64,000 bases of DNA, from positions 69,447,916 through 69,511,915 of the forward strand of contig CM049315.1 of NCBI GenBank assembly GCA_026874595.1. The letters run 5' to 3'. Numbering within the stretch: position 1 is the stretch's first letter; each line of letters opens with the position of its first letter. The position numbers and the translations under genes are program-made. Below are positions 11,101 through 23,837 of the stretch, piece after piece. This stretch comes from Sipunculus nudus. Its lineage: Eukaryota; Annelida; Sipuncula; Golfingiida; Sipunculidae. The notes beneath the pieces were generated by a model that saw nothing but the letters and a program-made list of their open reading frames with translations, searched no databases and had not been told where the DNA came from.

Positions 11101-11242
11101 AAAGAAATTACGAATAATATAATTTGATGTGCTAAATTCTTGATTATAGTAAACTTCATTTCCACATATGTAATAAAATGAGATAAATGTGGAAAGATTA
11201 AAAAATCTTAAAGTTGATACGTACCCTCCTGAAAGCACCCAT
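8135..11242 (-). CDS. Kinase-less PLK4-like polo-box protein, copy A (7 exons, 506 aa)
   Basis: Exons, high to low coordinate: 11,242-11,225; 11,096-10,854; 10,691-10,450; 10,277-10,031; 9,779-9,679; 9,485-8,913; 8,231-8,135. All junctions are AG/GT and phases match, giving 506 residues. The product matches the non-catalytic half of polo-like kinase 4. Residues ~76-84 read SRLKPIRQK, the start of PB1. Residues 88-168 hold PB1, ending near KKYQHAARF. Residues 169-250 hold PB2 ([24 protein letters not shown]). FPVVIGRRPGS (~275-287) leads into a Ser/Pro-rich linker, then polo box 3 ([21 protein letters not shown]) and a helical end. In PLK4 the cryptic polo boxes dimerise and bind CEP192/CEP152-type scaffolds, and PB3 binds STIL. 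The kinase domain and its phosphodegron are absent: the first exon is 18 nt (MGAFRR) with an in-frame TAG upstream, and no kinase motif lies nearby. Inferred role: a regulatory or competing polo-box protein in centriole biology. Missed distant 5' exons are the main alternative. Confidence 0.88.
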
Positions 11243-13287
11243 TTTAGTTTTCAATGGTATTTTATATTTCTAACTCGCAATCTTTGTAATTCTGAAATAA
11301 TGATTGCTGCAGAGATAATGCGGAGTACACTGAGAGAGTCACAGTGAACGACTAATGACGTCCACGGAACCCGGCGTGTACAGGGTCACATGATTTACCA
11401 CGTCACACTAGGGCCTGTCTATTCATGAATGATCATCCTGATTACCAGACCGTGACCGGTAATCACTGGCGGGTAGCCGATTATAACATCATTCCCGTTA
11501 GTCGTGTATTATAACAATGATCCTTGTTCTTAATTAAGACCATTTCCCTTAGGGGCCTTTGATAAGCGTATTAATCAGGATGTAATAATCTAGTATGAGA
11601 ACAGTTTAAGAGAATAAACCCAATATTTTGATATTATTTTATTTTTTTATAAAACACAATTTATGAAATCAATGCAAGGCATCACAATGTGGTTGGGTAC
11701 GTGAAACGGCGCATTGCCACTTGAAATCAGACTCGCTGCAAGCATACAAATTTACTGCAAGATTAAATATAGAGTATGAAGTTTATACCCACGAATATCC
11801 AATGATAAGAAATCCATGAGGCCGGATAAATGAGTTTTCGACGCTTTAAAGGCGGTTTACAGTATTCCTGTTTACTTTAATCCGGTTTTCAGGAAAACGG
11901 TTCCTGTAGCGTGTACAGGTAAATCCTCATCTAGTCTGCGCGCGGCCTGTTTCCGTGCCATTTGATTCAATCCTTTCCATGAAATATCACTTTTTGCAGT
12001 ACAGTAAATTAGAATAAGAACCAAGTGCGGACAGCATACACAGGTATTATTAAATAAACCGATTTAGGCTTTTTGTAATGCGACGTACAGTGTGGACGGA
12101 AAGTGTACTATTTCATTTATGCCACTTAGACGTGGTATCACCCACGCGTCATGACACAATATAAATTGTCGCGGTTATAGTTCGTTAAATGTAGAGAAAA
12201 AAGACCATATGTTATCATCAAATTTTATTATTTCTTCTTTGCCAGGCTATAATTAAAATATAAATAACATTACTGACTTTAACATTTTACATGTACATAA
12301 TAGCCCCCCCCCCTCTCTCTCTGTCGTGCGCATCAGTTTGACAGATGCTGCACCTTGAGTCTTTCCCTCATTTTTGGATAATCTATTTAACTTTACATAT
12401 ACATATAATATGATGATGTAAAAATATGATAAAATATATAATATAATAATTATATAATAGTACTCACTAATATATATTTTCTTGGCTATATCTCAAATGT
12501 GTAAGGATTTCTCTTGGCAAATATTAACCCATCAATGAAATTAATTTATTTCAAGGATTAATTGAGGATTTATTTTAGACTTAGTTGATACTGACCTCAA
12601 TGAAAAACATATGACTCAATCAGAAGACAAAACTGTATGGTCAACTTAAATCAGTCTATAGTAATGTGATAGATTCCTTCTTATAACCCACTAAGACTTA
12701 TAATTATAATGATCTGATGATCTCATAATCTTATTTACTACTTATATACTTAAGATCTTAATTACCCTCCAATCAATCAATTGGTCGAGCTCGCCCTGTA
12801 TGACTGATCTGATTAACGTTAATCATTGTCTTCGGCGTTATTACTCATGCCACGTGACCTGATTAATGAAACAAAAACAGACGGGTCACTGTCGGACAAG
12901 ATGAAAATAACTACCTAATGTAATGGCTAATCGTAAATGAGAGGTTTCTCTCTGATAGAAGACATGTCACAGGGGTACGACTGGTCATATAAAAAAATCG
13001 CACCGAAAATCTCTGAGAGAGAATAAATATTTTCCTCTAATTTGCACCGAGTCGAGGCCTAAAATATGTTGTCACTTAATAAACAAGTTTGTTTGCTATC
13101 TAGGAACACTTTCAAAGTTCTAAAAGTTCCCCGAGGTATATCTCAGTATACTGGTTAATCTCTCCGCAAATGTATCGAATGACATATGTGTAATAGTGTC
13201 GAGGATTCACGGCTATTGGCAATCTTTCCCGTTTTTGCCCAGTCCTAGAGGGGTCGCAGACAGAGCGGACCGGACTAGTTTTCCATG

Positions 13288-13305
13288 GTACACACACACA
13301 CACAC

Positions 13306-13334
<29 letters not shown>
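13288..13334. repeat. (AC)n microsatellite
   Basis: AC dinucleotide array of about 47 bp, interrupted once by CCTC. The counterpart in the duplicated segment is the pure array at 63,484-63,531. Confidence 0.9.
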
Positions 13335-13340
<6 letters not shown>

Positions 13341-13399
13341 GAAGGTAGAGTCACCCTCCGTTGTAAAGTGCTCTATGACCAACAGACTAGGCCAGAGCC

Positions 13400-13403
<4 letters not shown>

Positions 13404-13483
<80 letters not shown>

Positions 13484-13488
13484 TATAT
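13404..13488. repeat. (TA)n microsatellite
   Basis: About 85 bp of TA dinucleotides with one C interruption. It corresponds to 63,601-63,660 in the second duplicon. Confidence 0.9.
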
Positions 13489-13830
13489 TCTTCACCAAGA
13501 AAATGGCATGATATTCTAAAGTAACACTTCCATCAACAATTTTACCTGGATATATATAATCTATAAATGTATAAAAGTATTTAATGTATGGGTGCTTTAC
13601 TTATAATCAAAACTGACTTGAAGGATTAAATCATGGACGATAATTCTGCTTTGGATAGACAGATTGGCTTCAAACTTGATTTTTAATGACCCACCACTTA
13701 AGTAAATTCATTTTGGTTTTCAGGGTCCAGAGATCAAAATTTAAGGTCATAGGAGCCACATTTTTAAAAAGATTTCAAAGCACACAATCCAGCACACCAT
13801 CTCTTGTTGGTTTGATTACACCGTGACCCA

Positions 13831-16800
13831 AGCTCTCATTGGTGTAATTCTTTGCCTTATACCAGAACGGGTGTTATCAGAACAATGAGAGCGGATGCTA
13901 CATGTTTAAAATTTGGGCTGGAGGCACAATGCAATACCACGCTCTCAGTGTTTTTTTACAATTCATTGTTCTATGCGCTCCCTGGTGTTCCTGCCCAGAG
14001 AACCTTGCAATAGAAAGAAGCGGTTACACGAAACGTTATCTTAGACGACTGTAGTGTATAACCGCTGCGCGAGGAGCGTTTTGATATCCGTCGTTCAAAC
14101 ACAAGGCTCAAGTGAGGAAACAAATGCTTGTTCCTTTTGAAGGAAGGCCTAATATATATTATTATTTGTAGAAATTCCGAGTGGACGGCAGCCACTAAGT
14201 GTTCAGCATATTTGCGTTGATTATCCTTTAATTCAGGCGACATATGTTAGAATAAATAGTTTATTCAAAAATACACCAAGTCTATCGCGCATATCATTTA
14301 TTAAAACAGTTGGCGGTAAAGTTTGCCAGTAAAATATGAAGTTTGTGTTCGCACCTGACCACGGCAGGTTTCTGTGCATGCCAAACTTGATGATTCATTG
14401 ATTGATAATCATTATTTCCTCTAAATAATTCACAAAGTAACAGTCAAATTGTGAATATTAATATAATGTATATATTTTGTACAGGGAAACAGCGCTAAAG
14501 CCCAACACACTATAGTCTTCATTTCCTCTTAAATATTCAAAGCTAAAACACATTAAAAATTAAGAAAAGCCTTAATATATCGGTGAAAAAAGGTAGCTTC
14601 AAATAAGTTTTTAAAAGTTCATATGACAGTGCAAAACGTTATAACACTTGATTTACATTTGACACTAAATCTAATCCCAGCCATTATCAATTTATTTGAT
14701 AATAACGTCCGCTAAGAGCGTATGCGTTCATTCCCGTTCGTGTGTGGTTGTGTGTGATAGTTCACAACATAACTCACGACACCCTGAATGGAATTTCATG
14801 AAACTGTCAGGGCATTTCGAAAATGGGCCAATGAAGTATCGATTGAATTTTGGTGTGGATCCGGAACATGATCCAGATCCAGGAACGTCATCAAATATTA
14901 TTTACAAATGTAAAGTCACTTATGGATGAATAAACCTGGAAATATTGGTTGAATAAGTGAATGGCAGAGGCCTGCATTCATTTAATACTTATAAAAGGAA
15001 TTCGGTTCACGTCTGTTCGCAATGTTCTCTAAAACCGCGTTGTGTACAATACTGTGTCATACATCATTTTAAAGGTTATTATCCCCGCAGTGACATAGGC
15101 GATATGAGAATAAATAATTTTTAATGTACATATAATCTTTAGTGATTTTTTCGGTTTTAATTACTTGCACGGATATTAGAATGAGCACAACCCAACTGCC
15201 TTCGGCAATGACTGGAATGCATGCATCGTGGTCTCTCAACCTCAAACACTACTATTTTTCATATGAATAACGCTTGCTTTCAGTGAGGGATTTAAGCCTG
15301 TCGGGCCTTGCATTTGAACGAGGCTCTCACCCACATACGTGGTCAGTAAAGAGAAAAACATATGTTTCTCGCTTTATGAAATGGAGAGTTCAACCCAGAA
15401 GGATTAACCTAACAAAACCGAATTCAAGGTCCTTATTTCAGGAACAGACGTGGGGTGGGGTGGAGTGGTGTCGGGGGTTTCAGCCCTCAAAATTTGTCTG
15501 ATACGATGAAAAAAAAGTTGTGGTGGCTGAAAATGGGATACGGACCCTCTGAATGGAGTTTCGTTTCTGCTACTTACGAGGTATGCATATTTCTGTTTCT
15601 TTCTTCAGGAACAATTTCCTTGCAACGTACATTTAATAAATCTTTCATGTGTTCCTCACAAAAATCTATTCTTTATACGTCCAACGATAGAATCCAGTCA
15701 AATATCATCGAAAACCTGGATGCCCCCGCGTCTCATTCCGGTTCTCAATGTAAACATCATCACTGACCAGGTCTTCAAGGTAAACAAACCGCGGTATGAA
15801 TTTCTTACCACGAGGACAACCCCCAAAATAACTGTAAAAATATTTTACATATCTTATTGAGACAGTTTCCCACTGAAAACCTATCTTTTCTGTTAACTTT
15901 TGAAATAAAAAATGAGCCAACATTCAACATCTCAGTTAATATATCTCCCCAACCCCGGTTATTAGCCCGGTATACCGGGTTTTTCAGCTGGTTAGATATA
16001 AAATGCAGATTTCTTGTTTCAACTGAATTTTGTTCATCTATTTTGCAAACAGATTGTTACACTGGGGGTTTCAAAATGTGTTGGAAGATTTATGATATAC
16101 CATTATTCCGAAGGTAACCAAAGGTAAAAAATGTCTGTCACATTTGTTTGAGATATTTTAAAACTGAAATCTGTAGATACATTGACCCATGACGAATCTC
16201 AATCAGACACAGGGGGCAGGAAATTAACATCCCAGAGTCTGACATCAATATTGACATGGTGTTCACGAGCAGCTGTGGCGCTGAAACTCACATGGTGTGA
16301 ATTGTCGATTTCAATTGCCTTGACACACCTGTATGCACTTACAATCAAGGTGAACTCAAAATATCGTCTCGCAAACATGAATGTGAAGAATTCCTTAAAA
16401 TAATCAAGAATATCAAAGAACAAATACACCGACATTTAGTTTTGCATAACCAAACATTACATCATTTATTTTTTTTTATTCGAAACGCTGGGAAAATTAT
16501 CCGAGAATACAACGAATAGTTGTTTTGAGTATAGGGATATTATAAATACATGGTCAATATTCATCCGTGTATTTCCTTTTTAATTTCCCCTCCAACAAAG
16601 ATAAAAAAAATATTTCGTCTGATATATGATAGTTTTTATTCAGCATTTTACACAACTAATAATAACAATCACTCTTTGAAAATATGGGCAAATTAATTGA
16701 TAGGGAAATAGTATATGGTGTGGTATGATTATGCTTGTATGTTACATCTGTAGCGTAAGCACTAGCTTGATGTTTTGCAAAGCTCTAATTTGAATTCACG

Positions 16801-18370
16801 GTTTCATTCCATTTGATTGTTGAGGATGCGCTATATCTAACAAAATAAAACAAAACGTATTGTGAAAAGTTCCATTAGCACCGAACACACAGGGTGACAA
16901 TAGAGGTATCATGGCTCGAAGGTAAACCAAAAAGGTGGTGCGAGACCACACACATACCTCCGCAAGAAAATATATCGAATCTGATGCAAAATCTGAAAAA
17001 ATATACATAAAAGATCATGAACTCTGTGGCCCAATCAACGGTCAGCTCTCTGGGCCAGCACGAAGTCCCTAATACCAGTTATGTCTCATGCCATGTGATC
17101 TGATAATCTCGTTGCTCTCACAACCATCTCATAATATTAATTAACGTTACTTATTTAAATAAAACATTTTATATCAAAATTTAAGAGATGTCTGCCTAAA
17201 CATCCATAAATTTTCATGAAAAATTCAGATTGCTTTTTCAGTAAAGCTGCTAACCAATCAACAACTTTTAAATATACAACAGCTTTTCGTGCGAACGGAT
17301 TAGTACTTGGTGCGCACGGATAAGTATTTCGTGCGCACGGATTTCATAATTTGTGCGCTTGGATCGGTTATTCGTGCGCACCGATAAATTAATATTTGTT
17401 GTCTCCCGGGATATGTAGGTTATAGTGACATTACTCAAATGGCTTTTTTCTAACTAGCGGACAGGCTTGGGTCAAGTACAGGGGGTCTGTACTTCAGTAC
17501 AACTACACGTTCTTCAGCTTTTGACAAATACAAGTCAAATTACAAGTACAGAAATTTGTAAGTGTACTTGAGTACTAGTATACAAGGACAAGAGTCTGTA
17601 TTTAAGTACAAATACAAGTACTGCCATCATTTAATTCATTGAGGTAAAGAAAAACGCACGAAATGTTCTGAATGTTATTTTATTATGTATAATGAACATT
17701 GTATATATCTTGATTGTGCTCTTGGAATGAAACAGGTTGCCCCATTTGGATTCTGTGAGAACATTCTGAAGGTTAAAGATCAAGCTGCTAAACAATGGAG
17801 TAAATATACAAACTTGACTCTGCACTCTAACTAATGTTTGCAAGCAATATATACTGTGTAGCAAACACATATCAAACTAACCTAAACAAACATAAGTAGA
17901 CGAAATATACATGTCTAACTAGGTATGCCATCTGTGATGTGTTCATGACATTTATAAAGGCATCTTAAAACCTGCATATAATGACGGTGTGTAGTCAATG
18001 ATATATTTTACTTCAAAATGTAGAGTCGTGTATAAATGTCCAAATAGAGTTAAACAAATAAAAAAAAAAACACTGTGAATTTTATGATTTTTCTTTGTAG
18101 CAGAAGCGGACATTTTTACACCTTTTGGAAATGGCTAAGACATTTGAATGAAAGGTAAATGATTATTTTTGTAAATTTTGAGAAAACCGCTTTTTAAATT
18201 AAAATCGCCACTAAGTGTTCAAAATTTTATTTTTTTGTTTCACCGTTTATCTATGACTAAGGCAGCAGATTTGAATATACAGTAAATTATTCGAACAAAC
18301 ATAAAAAAGTTCATCATGTAATATCACCTATTAAAGAAAGTTGATAACGTTCACCAGTGAGCTTGTCATA
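13831..18370. other. Gene-poor spacer with dispersed repeat fragments
   Basis: No exon series or family match was found on either strand; open frames are short and overlap. A fragment at 14,705-14,945 is related to 541-860 and 55,640-55,870 (shared CGTTCATTCCCGTT, GTTCACAACATAA and GATCCAGATCCAGG motifs), so it is a dispersed repeat. A cluster of GTGCGCACGGAT motifs lies at 17,285-17,390. CAAGTACAA-type repeats lie at 17,470-17,625 and probably belong to a small non-autonomous element. Confidence 0.55.
17285..17392. repeat. Short tandem repeat with GTGCGCACGGAT core
   Basis: Five imperfect copies of a roughly 22-bp unit containing TTCGTGCGCACGGAT. The core GTGCGCAC is palindromic. It stands out as GC-rich in an AT-rich stretch. 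Role unknown. Confidence 0.6.
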
Positions 18371-18375
18371 ATTTG

Positions 18376-19105
18376 CTAGATGACTGATAGGACATAAAAA
18401 GCGATATGACTGATAGGACATAAAAAATGATATGACTGATAGGACATAAAAAGCGACATGACTGAAAGGACATAAAAAGTGATATGACTGATAGGACATA
18501 AAAAGTGATAAAAGCGATAAGACTGATAGGACATAAAAAGTGGTATGACTGAAAGGACATGAAAAGCGATAAGACTGTTAGGACATAAAAAGTGATATGA
18601 CTGATAGGGCATAAAAGTGATATGACTGATAGGACATAAAAAGCAATATGACTGATAGAACATACAAAGTGATATGACTTATAGGACATAAAAAGTGATA
18701 TGACTGATAGGACATAAAAAGTGATATGACTGATAGGACATAAAAAGCGATATGACTGAAAGGACATAAAAGTGATATGACTGACAGGACATAAAAAAGT
18801 GATAAAAGCGATATGACTGACAGGACATAAAAAGTGATATGACTGAAAGGACATAAAAAGCGATATGACTGATAGGGCATAAAAATGATATGACTGACAG
18901 GACATAAAAAGCAATATGACTGATAGAACATAAAAAGTGATATGACTGATAGGACATAAAAAGCAATATGACTGATAGAACATAAAAAGCGATATGACTG
19001 ATAGGACATAAAAAGCGATATGACTGATAGGATGATATGACTGATAGGACATAAAAAGTGATATGACTGATAGGACATAAAAAGTGATATGACTTATAGG
19101 ACCTT
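18376..19105. repeat. 26-bp minisatellite, about 28 copies
   Basis: Tandem array of GATATGACTGATAGGACATAAAAAGY, with copies differing by single substitutions and small deletions. On the minus strand all three frames stay largely open and encode a repeating SYQSYHFLCPISHI-type peptide, because 26 is not divisible by 3 and the unit has no stop in any minus-strand frame. The long minus-strand frame (18,366-19,052, 228 codons) is therefore best read as a by-product of the array. There is no clean start context or neighbouring exon. Confidence 0.9.
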
Positions 19106-19216
19106 CAGTGGAACTAGTCCCGGTGAATAATTAGCATGTCTGACTACTGAACAGACAAACCAGGAGTTGTTGGTTCGGCAATGGCGTAGACAGGTCTTCA
19201 GACCTGGGGACATGGT

Positions 19217-19226
19217 CATATATATA

Positions 19227-19278
<52 letters not shown>
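19217..19278. repeat. (TA)n microsatellite
   Basis: About 60 bp of TA repeats immediately following the minisatellite flank. Confidence 0.9.
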
Positions 19279-19284
<6 letters not shown>

Positions 19285-19559
19285 AAAACAATACAATCTC
19301 AGATATATTTACATATAACACAACACTATAACAATTTCCAATACACAAAAAAAGCACAACATATAGCACAAAAGGAACAAATATACAACACGAGTGTAAT
19401 ATTGTCACCTAATATCAGCTATTTGGCAAGTTTAGACAAGACCACAATTCTTGAGTCCCAAGCAATTTATTACCTTTCTTCGCTATCTCTATCTCTTTGT
19501 CATGATATCGTTTTACTTTATGCATAAATATTGTGGCCTTTGGTTTTGTATCATGATAC

Positions 19560-20470
19560 CTACCCTCATAAAGGTACTTCTTACCAACCAAAATAATGAA
19601 ATTTATAATTTTGTTTAAATCTATATCTCTTATAATACCAAATAATTTTTTTTTATATCTCGACTCCTGTCTTTCGTTGTTGAAAATGATTTTCTAATTC
19701 TTCCAAAAATTGTCTGCTTATTTCACACTCATATCAAACTCACCGTTTTTTATCGTTGGTAGTTATCGAGGGTAATTTATATATGGCTGTCCACTGACCG
19801 TCTTGTATAGCATTAATTTCTTCATGCTTTTGTTCACCTTTACCCATGTCCCTTGGGATGTTATCTTATAAAATTTTATACAACTGCTTTGAGGTAATCT
19901 TTGAGAGCTTTGTCCTGGAGTAATTCAGAATCCATTCATCATTGTTAGAACATTTAGCAGATTTTATAAACCTCAGTGTTTTCCATACCTGACTAATTAT
20001 ACTTTTCGAAGACATGTAATTTTTCCATTTAACTCCTCTATTTCTCCACTAGTAATTTCCATGGGATTTTATTTCCATGTAAATATTTTTTTCACCCAAT
20101 TTATCTTTTGGGCCTCAATCATACATTTTATATTAACCATTTTCTGTCCACCTTGTTCATATTCATCCATATAAATCCTCCTTCTTATCTGTCCTCCTTT
20201 TTTCCTTTCCATATAAATTTAAAAAGCAAACGGTCATCTTCCCGCACATAATTTTCAGGTATATCTACTACTGATGCTACATATTGATACTTAGAATAAC
20301 CCAATGAAGTTGCTAACATAATCCTTCTTTGAATCAAGCCAATTCTGAATTAATTCTGGTTAATTTTAAGGCCTGAAACTTTGAAAAAGGATTCAATCAG
20401 ACTTAATAATTTGTTTGCAGATTCACCATATTTCATTATAGCTGTCAAATCAACTGCATACAATATAATC
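19560..20470 (-). pseudogene. L1-like ORF2 remnant, C-terminal reverse transcriptase part
   Basis: On the minus strand, frame-shifted stretches match the later part of a LINE-1-like ORF2. A YAVD in place of YADD lies near 20,460, followed by SLIESFFKVSGLKIN, which is the usual thumb-side continuation. Further on come IEAQKINWVKKIF (about 20,110) and WKTLRFIKSAKCSNNDEW (about 19,950), typical of the region after the RT. Many stops and frameshifts are present. The catalytic Asp pair is already altered. It is probably the distal half of the same element whose endonuclease lies at 26.5-27.1 kb, split by the insertion that begins near 20,472. Confidence 0.65.
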
Positions 20471-20471
20471 T

Positions 20472-20690
20472 TCAAGGGCGTGCGCAGGATTTTAGCCTAG
20501 TGGGGGGGGGGGGGGGGGCTCAAGGCCGCAAAAAGGGGGGACAACCCCCCCCCTTCGGCCGAGACAGTGGACAGTCGAGGTATAATCTATATACGTGCTC
20601 TCACCCCCCCCCCCTCCAATTGGATTCTGGATCGACTACAAATGACATTATTTATATTGCGAAATTGTGGGTGTGTGAGAGAGATAGAGA
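20472..20690. mobile_element. G/C-run-rich non-autonomous repeat, left part (split by an L1 copy)
   Basis: The sequence begins AGGGCGTGCGCAGGATTTT and contains a 17-nt G run (20,502) and several C runs. It continues at 23,838-23,884 after the plus-strand L1 copy, ending with a C run and GCGCCCCTG, the inverted partner of the starting GGGCG. Together the two parts make a repeat of about 270 bp with short inverted ends. It interrupts the minus-strand L1 remnant. The family is not identified. Confidence 0.5.
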
Positions 20691-23600
20691 GGCCCATCGT
20701 TCTGGAAATTTAATAATTATCTATTAAAAGAAGATGATTTCGTCAGAATGATAAAGAGGCCCATCGTTCTGGAAATTTAATAATTCTCTATTAAAAGAAG
20801 ATGATTTCGTCAGAATAATAAATAACACAATAGACAGTTATAAAAAAGATACATCAGGTAACTGGCAATTCATATGGGAGTGTTGTAAAGCCAAAATTAA
20901 AGAGAATACAATGATTTATTGTCGTGGTAAATCAAAATCCAGAAAAACAAAGAAAGATATATTGTTAAATACACTTAAACAGATAGAAACAAACCTTGAC
21001 ATGAAAGATAAACAGATACAAAATCAAATCATTAAGATCCAACGGGAACTTGATATTTTAAACATACATGAAGCAAAAGGCGTACAAACAAGAGCAAGGG
21101 CCAAATGGTGTGAGCAAGGGAAAAGAAACACGAAATATTTCCTTAGTTTAGAGAAATCAAGGACACAAAGAAAAACAATGACAAGCCTCAAAACTACAGA
21201 TAGTAATGTGCTTACAAAACAGGCAGATATCTTAAATGCTCAGATGACTTATTATAGGGATCGATATAGACGCAAACACGGGTTATCAGATGTATGCATG
21301 CTAACTAAGATTAATTCTTTCAAAGATGGTCTGATAATTCCCAGGCTTAATGAAGAAATGGAAGAGAAATGTGAAGGTCTCGTTTGCTCGTCTGAAGTTG
21401 CAAGTGCCTTAAGAAAAATGAAAAACGGATCAAGTCCGGGATTAGATGGACTTACAACGGAATTTTGTAAATTTTTTTGGCCATCTTTGAAAACGCTAGT
21501 GGTTAATTCTTTTAACTATGCATATAAAACTGGAATGTTATCCACACAACAAAAAAGGTGGGTAGTTACTTTACTGCAGAAAGGGAAAACATTACCAAAG
21601 GATGAATTGCGTAATTGGCGGCCTATCAGTGTATGCAACACCGATTATAAAATATTGGCGAAGGTGCTCGCTATGAGGTTGCATTCCGTAATCGGTGACA
21701 TAGTAGATCCAGACAAGGTGGGTTTTATTAGAGGTCGCAACATAGCTACAATAATCCGACAGATAGACGACGTCATTAATTACGCAAACCAAGAAAATTT
21801 TTCTGGTGCTGTAATAGCGCTAGATTTTAAAAGCGCCTTTGATTCAATTAACAAAGAGTATATACTAGAGACAATGAAGATATTCGGTTTCGGTTCGCAG
21901 TTCATGCATTTGGTGTCAGTTTTATTCAATAGCAGTGAAAACTGTATACAACTCAACGGCTGACTTTCTCAAATGTTTAGATTTAGACCCAAACGGGTCA
22001 GACAGGGGTGTCCATTTTCTCCCCTGTTTTTTGTTCTGGGCCTGGAACTTTTGGCAATGAAAATCAGACAAACAACTGAAATAAAAGGTATTAAACTACC
22101 ATTGACTAATTACTCGGTAAACAATGTTAAAATTGCACTATATGCTGATGATGTTACTTTGTTCATGAAAGATCAAGCAGATATCAGATTATGCTTTAGA
22201 CAAATTAAGCAATTTACTGAAATCTCTGGAATGGCGTTAAACCCAAATAAAACGGAAGCTGTATGGATAGGAAACTTTAAACATAAACAAGAAAAATATG
22301 AAGAAATCAAATGGAATATCTATCCAAACTGTGAAATTAAAATTTTAGGGGTCAAATTTAGCAGCTGTAAGCCGGCATCGGATATAAAAACCAACTGGGT
22401 CCTCCGAGTAAAAATATTATATGAAGAAATTAAGAAATGGGAAAAGCGAAATCTCTCGATAATAGGGAAAATAATAATTGTGAAAACCTTTCTCATATCC
22501 CAGATGGTATACATTATGCAAGCTTTGTATATGCCTGAAAAGGTAATAAATACCATTAATAAAATGATTTTCAAATTTATTTGGCAGAAAAAATTCAGTA
22601 ACAAAAGAGCATTTGAAAAAGTAAAAAGGAAAATAATGTCATCTGATTATGAAAATGGTGGACTCGGAGTCATTAACGTTTAAGATATACAACATGCTCT
22701 ACTCCTAAAATGGGTAATAGTATTGGTGAGGAACGATAAAACAACTTGGAAAAACATTCCGTTATACTACTATGGGAAAATGGGAAACCATCTCTCTGTA
22801 TATCAGAGTAGTGTCAACCCCATTAATATGAAAGGGACGCATCAAATAAAACCGGATTTCTACAGAAGGTTATTAAACACATGGCTAACGTATAATAAAA
22901 CTAGTACAATGGGAGAAAATACATATAGATCGAGGGTTATATGGAATAATGAGGCATTTACGTATAAAAAATCGGTTCTGTTCTTCAGAGACTGGATAAA
23001 AGCAAATATTATCTACATGGAAGATATATTCCAAAACGGACAGATTTTATCATTTGATGAGATATTGCAGAAAAGGGGTGTTGGCCGAGCACACTACTGG
23101 AATATAATGAAGTAAAGACAGCTGTCTTGCATAGCTCACTTAGCCACCAGGTGGCGCTAAATTCAGGGATTCTATTTAGGGGTAAAGAAAACAGTAATTG
23201 GACCGCGAGATCTATTAGACTATCTTTAGCGAATGATGGCGTAGGCCCCCCACAAATTCAAAAGTTCTGGAACCAAAAATATGAAAATTTTATTTTTAAA
23301 AGTGCTACATGGAAAAACATATACACTTGTACTAAAGAAACCAGGTTAAGAGTCTTACAGTGGAAAATCGTCCACAACATCTATCCTACCCGTATCCTGT
23401 TGCAAAAAAATTGGTGTTACTGACACAAACAGGTGTTTCTGTTGCAATGAAGTAGAATTTGTCGAACATTTTTTCTTTAACTGTGTGAAACTAAAACCGT
23501 TTTGGGACACAATGGAATCCCACATCTGTGTTAAACTATGCAAAAGGATCACACTAACAGAAAGAGAAACAATGCTAGGATATGAGGAAACAGAAACACT

Positions 23601-23825
23601 TACACAACATGACATAGACATTATTAACGAATATATTTTGATAGCAAAAATATGTATCAGCAAGGACAAATATGGTAATTTAACAAACCCGATATACCTT
23701 TTTGAACAGGAATTGCACCATAGATCTTGAATGTGATGTACCTTTCATATGAAATCTTATATGACTGTACAAATGTATCACTGTGTTGTGAAGAAGATAA
23801 TAAAGGTTATTAATAAAAAAAAAAG
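20690..23825 (+). pseudogene. 5'-truncated L1-like retrotransposon ORF2, plus strand
   Basis: A LINE-1-like ORF2 lacking its endonuclease. The readable frame starts near 20,758 (FWKFNNSLL) and runs to 21,963. It includes KMKNGSSPGLDGLT (~21,417), NWRPISVCNTDYK (~21,614), VGFIRGRNI and ALDFKSAFDS. An in-frame TGA at 21,961, where a Trp is expected, interrupts it; the frame resumes with VRQGCPFSPLFF and the intact catalytic YADD (~22,141). A second in-frame stop (TAA, 22,681) follows GGLGVINV, and there are frameshifts near 23,115 and 23,405. The C-terminal Cys/His motif (CFCNEVEFVEHFFFNC) is present. The 3' end has AATAAA and an A-rich tail at about 23,812-23,824. A 14-bp duplication AGAGAGATAGAGAG flanks it (20,678-20,691 and 23,824-23,837). 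A 67-bp tandem duplication lies at its 5' edge. It has few lesions, so it is fairly young but dead. Confidence 0.88.
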
Positions 23826-23837
23826 AGAGATAGAGAG

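Larger units (their letters stand above)
11243..13830. repeat. Upstream region of copy A, duplicated upstream of copy C
   Basis: This stretch has no gene of its own. It aligns closely to 61,471-64,000 (the window end), including the gaccGTGACCGGTAATCACT motif (about 200 bp upstream of the start), the poly-C/CTCTCT patch near 12,305 and the CA and TA microsatellites near 13.3-13.5 kb. Identity is higher than in the spacers on the other side. A recent duplication is one explanation and constraint is another. Confidence 0.8.

Noticed and set aside
18366-19052. A 228-codon minus-strand frame with repeating peptides
   Set aside because: It is produced by the stop-free 26-bp minisatellite; the other two minus frames are also mostly open.
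22320-22604. A minus-strand 94-codon frame within the plus-strand L1
   Set aside because: It is a shadow of the reverse transcriptase reading frame.
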